Source of the DNA: Actinomycetes bacterium
GTDB taxonomy: Bacteria; Actinomycetota; Actinomycetes; Actinomycetales; Microbacteriaceae
Reading direction: 5' to 3'
Assembly: GCA_023390155.1 (NCBI GenBank)
Contig: JAEWDJ010000379.1
Span: 1-5,134 of the forward strand
DNA length: 5,134 nt
Shown piece by piece: positions 1 through 5,134 of this stretch. The notes beneath the pieces are model-generated. The model saw only the letters and a program-made list of their open reading frames with translations, did not search any database and was not told the DNA's origin. Position 1 is the first letter of the stretch, and every line of letters starts with the position of its first letter. The position numbers and the translations under genes are program-made.

Positions 1-347
1 GTCCACTCCCCGGCCTCGAGCACGCCGGCCTCGACCAGGGCGGGGGCTGACCACTCCGACCAGGGCGTGTCGTCGCCGGCCCGCACGCGGACGCGCACCT
101 CGGCCTCCTCCCGCGAACGCAGCGGGGCCGCGGGCCACGGCACGAAGACCGACTCGGCCGACGCGACCGCGAACACCTCGACGGCGCCGGAGCGGGTGAC
201 CTCCACCTCGTAGGCGGTCTGGGTCCACGAGGGGTCGGGGGAGGAGGAGCGCCAGCTCAGACGCGGCTCGGCGACGCCGATCCCCAGGGTGCGCGCGGGG
301 CTCGCGGCGCGGCGCTCGAAGCGCGGCCGTTCGACGACGACGGTCAT
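1..347 (-). CDS. Probable GH78 alpha-L-rhamnosidase, N-terminal fragment (runs off the left edge)
   Basis: The reverse strand is open from an ATG at 347-345 to the window edge, giving 115 codons with no stop; the rest of the gene lies outside. The translation matches the conserved N-terminal beta-sandwich region of GH78 alpha-L-rhamnosidases. It has LGIG at residues 21-24, then PRLSW at 28-32, QTAYEVEV at 43-50, and WSEWSAP at 96-102 followed by E106, G108, L110 and W115. This order and spacing are typical of the family. GH78 enzymes release terminal L-rhamnose from glycosides and polysaccharides; the catalytic (alpha/alpha)6 barrel would lie further left and cannot be checked. The start is set by an AGGAGG motif five bases upstream. 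There is no hydrophobic N-terminal segment, so a cytoplasmic enzyme acting on imported rhamnosides is likely. The gene is divergent from a sugar importer and shares an operator-like sequence with it. A sandwich domain of this kind attached to another glycosidase is less likely but not excluded. Confidence 0.86.
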   Translation of the reverse strand, partial: MTVVVERPRFERRAASPARTLGIGVAEPRLSWRSSSPDPSWTQTAYEVEVTRSGAVEVFAVASAESVFVPWPAAPLRSREEAEVRVRVRAGDDTPWSEWSAPALVEAGVLEAGEW

Positions 348-352
348 GGACT

Positions 353-358
353 CCTCCT
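353..358 (-). promoter_or_regulatory. Ribosome binding site of the GH78 gene
   Basis: The reverse strand reads AGGAGG here, five bases before the ATG at 347-345. It is a near-ideal Shine-Dalgarno and fixes the start of the leftward gene. Confidence 0.8.
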
Positions 359-380
359 CGAGTGGTGGTTTCGGGCCACC

Positions 381-394
381 TTAGAACGTTTCAA
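381..394 (-). promoter_or_regulatory. LacI-type operator-like site, leftward (GH78) side
   Basis: On the reverse strand this reads TTGAAACGTTCTAA, identical to the site at 481-494 on the forward strand. It is an imperfect palindrome (10 of 14 positions symmetric) around a central CG, the usual form of LacI-family operators in actinobacterial sugar loci. It lies 33 bases upstream of the GH78 start codon, where a bound repressor could block transcription. I see no convincing -35/-10 pair for this gene, so its position relative to the transcription start is unknown. The regulator itself is not in the window. Confidence 0.65.
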
Positions 395-445
395 GGGTTT
401 TCCGCCAGTCAGCGCCGAAACGGCACCATGCGACCGGTCGACCTG

Positions 446-475
446 TTGACACTTCGGCGAAACGTATGCTTTCAT
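446..475 (+). promoter_or_regulatory. Candidate promoter of the sugar importer operon
   Basis: A perfect TTGACA -35 hexamer at 446-451 is followed after 18 bases by TTTCAT at 470-475, which matches 4 of 6 positions of the -10 consensus. Transcription would then begin around 481-485, inside the operator at 481-494, a classic position for repression. The -35 box is clear; the -10 choice is tentative. Confidence 0.5.
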
Positions 476-480
476 ACCCG

Positions 481-494
481 TTGAAACGTTCTAA
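481..494 (+). promoter_or_regulatory. LacI-type operator-like site, rightward (importer) side
   Basis: The forward strand reads TTGAAACGTTCTAA, the exact reverse complement of 381-394. Both copies therefore point the same way relative to the gene they precede, and both follow a CCC-containing flank. The site directly follows the predicted promoter and ends 43 bases before the GTG start of the binding-protein gene. Its central CG and partial dyad fit a LacI-family repressor. The two site centres are 100 bp apart. Confidence 0.68.
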
Positions 495-526
495 TCACGT
501 TCGCGACTCCGGACGCGACCCTTTTC

Positions 527-533
527 AAGGAGG
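527..533 (+). promoter_or_regulatory. Ribosome binding site that fixes the binding-protein start at GTG 538
   Basis: AAGGAGG is a strong Shine-Dalgarno, four A residues before the GTG at 538-540. It decides the start over an in-frame ATG at 466. That upstream ATG has no such motif, lies inside the promoter, and would add 24 residues ahead of the signal peptide. Confidence 0.82.
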
Positions 534-537
534 AAAA

Positions 538-1845
538 GTGATCACAGCACACCGACGCCACCGGCGCATCGCCGTCATCGGCGCCGTCCTCGCAGCCGGA
601 GCGCTCGCTCTGACCGCGTGCTCGGGCACGGGAGGCGGTGGCGGCAAGAGCAGCGGCGACTTCACCACGCTCGGCCTCACCAGCAACACCACCCCCAACG
701 ACACCCTGAAGGCGCTCAGCACCGGCACGTGCGAGGCGGCGCAGAAGGCGGCGCCGATCAAGACCGACGCCGACGACCAGACGCAGCACGACCAGAAGCT
801 GCAGCTGCTCGCGGGCCAGAACGCGCTCCCCAACCTGTTCGTCAGCCCGGGAACGCCCGACCTCGCCAAGCAGTTCATCTCCGGCGGCAAGCTCGTCGAC
901 ATCAGCGCCGAGCTGAAGAAGGACGGCCTGGAGGACCAGATCCTCCCGATCGCCGCCTCCACCATGGAGAAGCTGTACGGCCAGAAGGACAGCTACGCGC
1001 TGCCCAACGAGCTCAACATCGAGGGCATCTGGTACAACAACAAGATCTTCACGGACAACGGCATCGAGGTCCCCGGCACCTGGGACGAGCTCACCGCCGC
1101 CAGTGACAAGCTGCTCGCCAAGGGCATCCAGCCCTTCGCCGGCGACGGCAAGGACGGCTGGCCGATCACCCGCCTCGTGGGCGCCTACCTCTTCCGCGAC
1201 CTGGGCCCCGACGCCCTGCAGGACGTCGCCGACGGCAAGGCCAAGCTGACCGACGCCGACTACGTCAAGGCCGCCGACGAGGTCGCCAAGCTCGGCAAGG
1301 CCGGCGCGTTCGGCGCGGGCGTCGCCTCCACCGACTACAACGGGGCCACCAACCAGTTCCTCACCGGCCAGGCCGCCATGTTCTACATGGGCTCGTGGAT
1401 CGTCTCCAACTTCAACGACGAGACCCAGAACAAGATCGGCGCGGACAACATCGGCTTCATGCCGTTCCCGGCCGTCTCCGGCGGCAAGGGCAGCATCGAC
1501 CAGACCCCGGCGAACGTCGGCCAGCCGCTCATGCTGAGCAAGGCCGCCTACACCGACGACTCCGCCACCTGGCTGAAGTGCATCGCCCAGAACTACGGCG
1601 ACGAGGTGCTGTCGAAGTCCGGTGTCGTCTCCGGCTTCAAGCTGAGCAAGGACCACTCGGACGTCTCGGCGCTCACCAAGGGCGTCCAGGACACCGTGAA
1701 CAACTCGAAGTCGGCCGTGCTCTGGTTCGAGGCGCTCTTCTCCTCGAAGGCCACCACCGCCAGCCAGACCAACGGCGGATCGCTCGGCAACGGGTCGATC
1801 TCCGGCGCTGACTTCATGCAGCAGGTCCAGAACGCACTCGGCTGA
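538..1845 (+). CDS. ABC transporter sugar-binding lipoprotein (CUT1 family)
   Basis: This 435-residue extracellular solute-binding protein captures a sugar or oligosaccharide and delivers it to the permeases encoded downstream. It begins with a basic stretch (HRRHRR, residues 5-10), a hydrophobic segment (about 11-25) and the lipobox LTAC, with C28 as the likely lipidated residue, followed by a Gly/Ser-rich linker. The body resembles family 1 carbohydrate-binding proteins: LPNELNIEGIWYNNKIF with W165-Y166-N167-N168, the VPGTWDEL segment just after it, and AAMFYMGSW ending at W287. Length is normal for the family. Two further cysteines, C65 and C348, could form a disulfide in the exported protein, but this is speculative. 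The GTG start follows a strong Shine-Dalgarno. Substrate cannot be read from sequence; the divergent GH78 gene suggests a rhamnose-containing glycoside. A hairpin separates this gene from the permeases, so it may be expressed more strongly than they are. Confidence 0.93.
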   Translation: MITAHRRHRRIAVIGAVLAAGALALTACSGTGGGGGKSSGDFTTLGLTSNTTPNDTLKALSTGTCEAAQKAAPIKTDADDQTQHDQKLQLLAGQNALPNLFVSPGTPDLAKQFISGGKLVDISAELKKDGLEDQILPIAASTMEKLYGQKDSYALPNELNIEGIWYNNKIFTDNGIEVPGTWDELTAASDKLLAKGIQPFAGDGKDGWPITRLVGAYLFRDLGPDALQDVADGKAKLTDADYVKAADEVAKLGKAGAFGAGVASTDYNGATNQFLTGQAAMFYMGSWIVSNFNDETQNKIGADNIGFMPFPAVSGGKGSIDQTPANVGQPLMLSKAAYTDDSATWLKCIAQNYGDEVLSKSGVVSGFKLSKDHSDVSALTKGVQDTVNNSKSAVLWFEALFSSKATTASQTNGGSLGNGSISGADFMQQVQNALG

Positions 1846-1858
1846 GGCCGAGGCTCCC

Positions 1859-1896
1859 CGCGGGGTGCGGCGGCCAACCGTCCGCCGCACCCCGTG
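1859..1896 (+). terminator. Intra-operon hairpin between the binding-protein and permease genes (attenuator or mRNA stabiliser)
   Basis: CGGGGTGCGGCGG at 1861-1873 pairs perfectly with CCGCCGCACCCCG at 1882-1894 across an 8-base loop. One G-U and one C-G pair extend the stem to 15 bp. No T-run follows, so it is not a canonical intrinsic terminator. It begins 13 bases after the binding-protein stop and ends 36 bases before the first permease start. In sugar-import operons, hairpins placed like this often protect the upstream mRNA from 3' decay or cause partial termination, raising binding protein over permease. The structure is seen directly; the role is inferred. Confidence 0.65.
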
Positions 1897-1932
1897 CGCC
1901 TCTCACCCGCTACGAGAAAGCACCCCCGCCCC

Positions 1933-2817
1933 ATGAACTCCGTTCTCGGCAGCAGACGCACCGCCCTCCTCCTGGTCGGCCCCGCGCTCCTCGTCTACAG
2001 CGCGATCACCCTCCTCCCGATCGTGTGGTCGTTCGGCTACACCTTCTTCTCCGGCGGCCTCATCCAGGGCTTCACGTTCGCCGGCCTCAAGAACTTCCAG
2101 ACGTTCTTCACCGACCCCAACGCGTGGAACGCGCTGCTCTTCACGGCGAAGTACGCGATCATCGTCACCATCGGCCAGGTCGTCATCGGCTACCTGCTGG
2201 CCCTGATGTACGTCTTCTTCCTGCGCCGCGCGTCGAGCTTCGTGCGCACGGTCGTGTTCTTCCCCGTCGTGCTCCCGACGGTCGCCGTCTCGCTGCTGTT
2301 CCAGCGGATGTTCCAGCTGACCCCGCAGCCCGGGCCGGCCAACGCGCTCATCCAGGCCTTCGGCGGCACCGGCACCGACTTCCTGGGCCACGCCGACAGC
2401 GCCTTCTGGGTGCTCATCATCATGGACATCTGGCGCTCGATGGGCTTCTACGCCGTGCTGCTGTTCGCCGGCCTGGTCGACATCCCCGACGAGATCATCG
2501 AGTCCGCCCGCCTCGACGGCGCCGGCCGCTGGACGCTCGTGCGCAACATCATCCTGCCGCTGTCGGCGCCGGTGCTGCTCTCGTCGATCATCTTCTCCAT
2601 CAACGGCACCCTGAAAGTGTTCGACTCCGTCGTCGCCCTGACGAACGGAGGCCCGGGCAACGCGACCACGCCGCTGACGCTCTACATGTTCCAGACCGCG
2701 TTCACCTACGGCGACTACGGATACGGCAGCACGATCGCGCTCATGCTGACGATCCTGTGCCTCATCGTGACGGTCTTCATCTTCCGCGGCACCCGACGCG
2801 ACCTGACGAAGGGCTGA
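1933..2817 (+). CDS. ABC sugar transporter permease, MalF-type
   Basis: This 294-residue integral membrane subunit forms half of the importer's channel. Hydrophobic segments lie at roughly 10-39, 68-97, 104-124, 157-181, 209-232 and 264-286, giving the expected six helices. The cytoplasmic EAA loop that docks the ATPase is clear: E190-S-A-R-L-D-G196-A-G198 and then I207-L208-P209. The NGGPGNATTPL segment before the last helix is typical of MalF-like CUT1 permeases. The ATG at 1933 is preferred over an in-frame GTG at 1894, because the latter lies in the hairpin stem and adds a non-conserved tail. The ribosome site is weak (GAGAAAG at 1914-1920, 12 bases away). The stop is three bases before the second permease, so the two are co-translated. 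No ATPase gene follows; a shared MsiK-like ATPase elsewhere is the likely partner. Confidence 0.92.
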   Translation: MNSVLGSRRTALLLVGPALLVYSAITLLPIVWSFGYTFFSGGLIQGFTFAGLKNFQTFFTDPNAWNALLFTAKYAIIVTIGQVVIGYLLALMYVFFLRRASSFVRTVVFFPVVLPTVAVSLLFQRMFQLTPQPGPANALIQAFGGTGTDFLGHADSAFWVLIIMDIWRSMGFYAVLLFAGLVDIPDEIIESARLDGAGRWTLVRNIILPLSAPVLLSSIIFSINGTLKVFDSVVALTNGGPGNATTPLTLYMFQTAFTYGDYGYGSTIALMLTILCLIVTVFIFRGTRRDLTKG

Positions 2818-2820
2818 TCC

Positions 2821-3720
2821 ATGACCGCCGTCACCGACCTCGACCAGGGCGTCGCGCTCAAGCGCGGCACCGAGCCCACCGGGCGCTCCGCCCGCCGCTT
2901 CCTCGGCCGGCTGCCGATGAACATCCTCATCGGCCTGCTGCTGATCGTCGAGATCTACCCGCTGGTGTGGATCTTCCTCGGCTCGTTCAAGACCCAGAGC
3001 GAGTTCCTCAACGACCCGTTCTGGACGCTGCCCAGCAGCTGGGACGTCGGCAACTACGTCAGCGCCTTCACCACAGGCAACCTCGGCCAGTACATCCTGA
3101 ACAGCGTCCTGACCGTGTTCCCGGCGCTCTTCCTCATGCTGGCGCTCGGCGTCGCCGCGGCCTTCGCGCTCGAGATCCTGGTGTGGAAGGGACGCAGCAC
3201 CATCCTGCTGCTGTTCCTGGCGGGCATCATGGTGCCGGGCCAGATGGTGCTGCTGCCGCTGTTCTCCATCTACTTCAACCTGGGCCTGACCGGCACGCTG
3301 TGGCCGCTGATCATCACGTACACCGCGTCGGGCCTGCCGCTCACCGTGTTCATGGTCGCGACCTACTTCCGTGCGGTGCCGCGGGAGCTGTTCGAGGCGG
3401 CGACGCTCGACGGCGCCGGGCTGATCCGCCAGTTCTGGTCGATCGGCGTGCCGGTCGTGCGCAACGCGATCTTCACCGTCGGGCTCGTGCAGTTCTTCTT
3501 CCTGTGGAACGACCTGCTCATCGCGCTGACCTTCACCAACAGCGAGGACCTGCGCACCATCCAGGTCGGCCTGCTCAACTTCACCGGGCAGTACGGCGCC
3601 ATCCAGTACGGCCCGCTGTTCGCCGCCATCTGCGTGAGCATCTTCGGCACCCTGTTGCTCTACCTCTTCCTCAATCAGCGCGTCATGAAGGGCCTCGCCG
3701 CCGGCTCGGTCAAGGGCTGA
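2821..3720 (+). CDS. ABC sugar transporter permease, MalG-type
   Basis: This 299-residue membrane subunit forms the second half of the channel. After a hydrophilic, basic cytoplasmic tail (about 1-30) come six hydrophobic segments near 31-54, 92-118, 127-148, 157-182, 214-236 and 263-287. The SFKTQSEF stretch after the first helix (from residue 55) is a hallmark of MalG-like CUT1 permeases. The EAA loop reads E192-A-A-T-L-D-G198-A-G200, followed by I208-G-V-P211 where ILP is usual, a common MalG-type variation. The ATG follows a GAAGGG Shine-Dalgarno at 2808-2813 with a 7-base spacer, and starts three bases after the upstream stop. It is the last gene of the operon, ending 10 bases before a strong palindrome. 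Confidence 0.93.
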   Translation: MTAVTDLDQGVALKRGTEPTGRSARRFLGRLPMNILIGLLLIVEIYPLVWIFLGSFKTQSEFLNDPFWTLPSSWDVGNYVSAFTTGNLGQYILNSVLTVFPALFLMLALGVAAAFALEILVWKGRSTILLLFLAGIMVPGQMVLLPLFSIYFNLGLTGTLWPLIITYTASGLPLTVFMVATYFRAVPRELFEAATLDGAGLIRQFWSIGVPVVRNAIFTVGLVQFFFLWNDLLIALTFTNSEDLRTIQVGLLNFTGQYGAIQYGPLFAAICVSIFGTLLLYLFLNQRVMKGLAAGSVKG

Positions 3721-3725
3721 GGCCC

Positions 3726-3785
3726 CCGAAGTTCACGTCGTTGCGGTCATTCGGCCTGTTTTGACCGCAACGACGTGAACCTCGG
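3726..3785. terminator. Long perfect palindrome, probable bidirectional terminator between convergent genes
   Basis: GTTCACGTCGTTGCGGTCA at 3731-3749 and its exact reverse complement at 3762-3780 form a 19-bp stem with a 12-base loop. After one mismatch (3730/3781) four more pairs extend it to 3726-3785. It begins just after the importer operon and lies 30 bases past the stop of the convergent MFS gene, so it can serve both. The TTTT is in the loop and no T-tract follows on either strand, as in many actinobacterial terminators that lack a U-run. A dispersed intergenic repeat is the alternative reading. Confidence 0.72.
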
Positions 3786-3786
3786 C

Positions 3787-3818
3787 GGCGGGAGGGCGTT
3801 CAGGCGGGAGGGCGCTCA
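3787..3818. repeat. 16-bp tandem repeat overlapping the MFS stop codon
   Basis: GGCGGGAGGGCGTTCA at 3787-3802 is followed immediately by GGCGGGAGGGCGCTCA at 3803-3818; 15 of 16 bases match. The last three bases of the second unit are the MFS stop codon (TGA on the reverse strand). It looks like a small replication-slippage duplication at the 3' end of the gene, with no evident function. Confidence 0.75.
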
Positions 3819-5123
3819 GGAGGTGCGCGTGGCGGTGGCCTCGGTGTCGGCGAGCTCCTCGCGGAGTTCCTCGCGGGCGTCCACGATGAAGCGGGGACGG
3901 AAGCCGCTGAAGCGCAGGCGCAGTCCGCGGTATCGGACGAGGTAGAACACGCCGACGAGGGCCGCAGCGAAACCGCTCGCGGCTCCGACGCCCATCGCCC
4001 AGCGCGGGCCGAGGGTGTCGGCGACCCAGCCGACGATGGGTGCGCCGACCGGCGTGCCGCCCATGAAGATCGCCATGTAGATCGCCATCACCCGGCCGCG
4101 GAGGACGGGGTCGGTGGTCATCTGCACGGTCCCGTTCGCCGTCGTCATCAGGGTCTGCGACGAGACGCCGACCAGGATGAGCGCGATCGCGAAGAGCCAG
4201 TAGGTGGGCATGACCGCGGCCAGGGCGCATCCCGCGCCGAACAGGGCCGCGCCGGCGAACAGCAGTGCGACCCGCGGCCGCTCCCGCCGCGCCGAGAGCA
4301 GCGCGCCGACGACCGAGCCGATGGCCATGACCGACGACAGGATGCCGTACTCGCCGGCCCCCTGGCGGAACACCGTGACCGACATGGTCGAGATGAAGAT
4401 CGGGAAGTTCAGGCCGAACGTGCCGATCAGGAAGACCATGATCAGGATGACCACGATGTCGGGCCGGTTGCGCAGGTAGCGGAACCCGTCGACCAGGCTG
4501 CCGCGCGACCGCTTGGCGCGCTCGGCACGGTAGAGCTTCTCCTGCCGCAGCGTCATGAGCGAGATGAGCACCGCGCCGAACGTCGCCGCGTTGATGAGGA
4601 ACACCCACCCTGCGCCCACGGCGGCGGTCAGCAGGCCGGCGACCGCGGGGCCGAGGAGGCGCGCGGCGTTGAACGACGCCGAGTTGAGGGCGACGGCGTT
4701 GGAGAGGTTGGGGCCGGCGACGAGCTCGGAGACGAAGGTCTGGCGCGCCGGGGCGTCGAAGGCGGCGACCACACCGAGCAGCAGCGCGAAGACGTAGACG
4801 TGCCACAGCTCCACGACCCCGGTGACGGTGAGGAGGCCGAGGCCGAGCCCCAGCACGCCCATCGCGCCCTGCGTCGCCATCAGCAGCTTGCGGCGGTCCA
4901 GGTGGTCGGCGGCCCATCCCGTCACGGGGAGGAGGAGCAGCTGCGGGCCGAACTGCAGTGCCATCACGAATCCGACGGCGGCGGCGTTGTTGTCGGTGAG
5001 CTGGGTCAGGACGATCCAGTCCTGGGCGGTGCGCTGCATCCACGTGCCGACGTTGGAGACCAGGGCGCCGGCGGCCCAGATGCGGTAGTTGACCCCGGCG
5101 AGGGAACGGAACATCGCGCTCAC
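3816..5123 (-). CDS. MFS transporter, DHA3/MFS_3-type efflux permease (5' end uncertain)
   Basis: This reading gives a 435-residue, highly hydrophobic protein of the major facilitator superfamily, close in pattern to the DHA3 group (enterobactin-exporter and macrolide-efflux relatives). Supporting motifs are NYRIWAAGALVSNVGTWMQR at residues 12-31, the loop 2-3 motif A (G69, D73, R77, R78, K79), the AFDAPARQTFVSELV segment at 121-135, ALNSASFNAARLLGPAVAG at 145-163, and a second GxxxD-type loop (GWVADTLG) in the C-terminal half. A basic central loop lies at about 193-222, and the C-terminal tail is hydrophilic and Glu-rich. Twelve helices are expected. The protein would use the proton gradient to export a small molecule; substrate is unknown. 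The GTG at 5123-5121 has no Shine-Dalgarno in the 11 bases left in the window, and the frame stays open to the edge, so the true start may lie outside; an ATG at 5114-5112 is another option. It is convergent with the importer and probably unrelated. Confidence 0.88.
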   Translation of the reverse strand: MSAMFRSLAGVNYRIWAAGALVSNVGTWMQRTAQDWIVLTQLTDNNAAAVGFVMALQFGPQLLLLPVTGWAADHLDRRKLLMATQGAMGVLGLGLGLLTVTGVVELWHVYVFALLLGVVAAFDAPARQTFVSELVAGPNLSNAVALNSASFNAARLLGPAVAGLLTAAVGAGWVFLINAATFGAVLISLMTLRQEKLYRAERAKRSRGSLVDGFRYLRNRPDIVVILIMVFLIGTFGLNFPIFISTMSVTVFRQGAGEYGILSSVMAIGSVVGALLSARRERPRVALLFAGAALFGAGCALAAVMPTYWLFAIALILVGVSSQTLMTTANGTVQMTTDPVLRGRVMAIYMAIFMGGTPVGAPIVGWVADTLGPRWAMGVGAASGFAAALVGVFYLVRYRGLRLRFSGFRPRFIVDAREELREELADTEATATRTS

Positions 5124-5134
5124 GAGTCGGCGAC

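Noticed and set aside
348..440. A promoter for the leftward GH78 gene
   Set aside because: The best -35-like hexamer (CTGACT on the minus strand) has no acceptable -10 at 16-19 bases, so no promoter call is made, although one must exist if the gene is transcribed from here.
464..477. Small inverted repeat GTATG-CTTT-CATAC overlapping the -10 region
   Set aside because: The 5-bp arms are too short to distinguish from chance, and the element is better explained as part of the promoter.
1837..1852. CTCGG/CCGAG inverted repeat around the binding-protein stop codon
   Set aside because: The stem is only 5 bp and the much stronger 13-bp stem lies just downstream.
472..1890. Long open frame on the minus strand opposite the binding-protein gene (472 codons)
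   Set aside because: Its translation is low-complexity, rich in Val, Gly, Leu, Glu and Arg, with no recognisable domain. It mirrors the high-GC codon pattern of the real plus-strand gene and would run through the promoter region.
2025..3764. Long plus-strand open frame overlapping both permease genes
   Set aside because: The translation is dominated by Arg, His, Pro and Ala, typical of an out-of-frame high-GC reading, and it runs into the terminal palindrome. The two permease frames have clear family motifs.
3733..5043. Alternative minus-strand frame over the MFS gene
   Set aside because: It is Arg/Pro/His-rich with no domain, whereas the overlapping frame encodes an unmistakable MFS protein. 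It also reads through the palindrome.

Overview
The window looks like part of a high-GC actinobacterial chromosome, most likely Microbacteriaceae or a close Micrococcales relative. The signs are a strong G/C bias at third codon positions, a lipoprotein sugar-binding protein, a GTG start behind a strong Shine-Dalgarno, and a CUT1 sugar importer with no ATPase gene of its own. The family-level guess is inference; the high-GC actinobacterial call is firmer.

Layout: positions 1-347 (minus strand) hold the N-terminal 115 codons of a gene that runs off the left edge. Its product has the conserved N-terminal pattern of GH78 alpha-L-rhamnosidases. A 190-bp divergent intergenic region (348-537) follows. 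It contains two identical 14-bp LacI-type operator-like sites, one facing each gene, and a plausible promoter for the rightward operon. Rightward, 538-1845 encodes a lipoprotein solute-binding protein, 1933-2817 a MalF-type permease and 2821-3720 a MalG-type permease. A GC-rich hairpin (1859-1896) sits between the binding-protein gene and the permeases. The operon ends at a long, perfect 19-bp inverted repeat (3731-3780), placed between it and a convergent MFS efflux-type transporter (3816-5123, minus strand). A 16-bp tandem repeat overlaps the MFS stop codon.

How the parts fit: the left two-thirds reads as a carbohydrate uptake and breakdown locus. The binding protein and permeases would import an oligosaccharide or glycoside, powered by a shared ATPase encoded elsewhere (MsiK-like). 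The divergent GH78 enzyme has no visible signal peptide and would release L-rhamnose inside the cell. The matched operators suggest that one LacI-family repressor, not encoded here, controls both sides. The MFS gene is probably functionally unrelated and appears insulated by the shared convergent terminator.

I see no sign of a defence system, mobile element, CRISPR array, RNA gene or clearly new type of system. The interesting material is regulatory: the paired operators, the intra-operon hairpin and the long palindrome.
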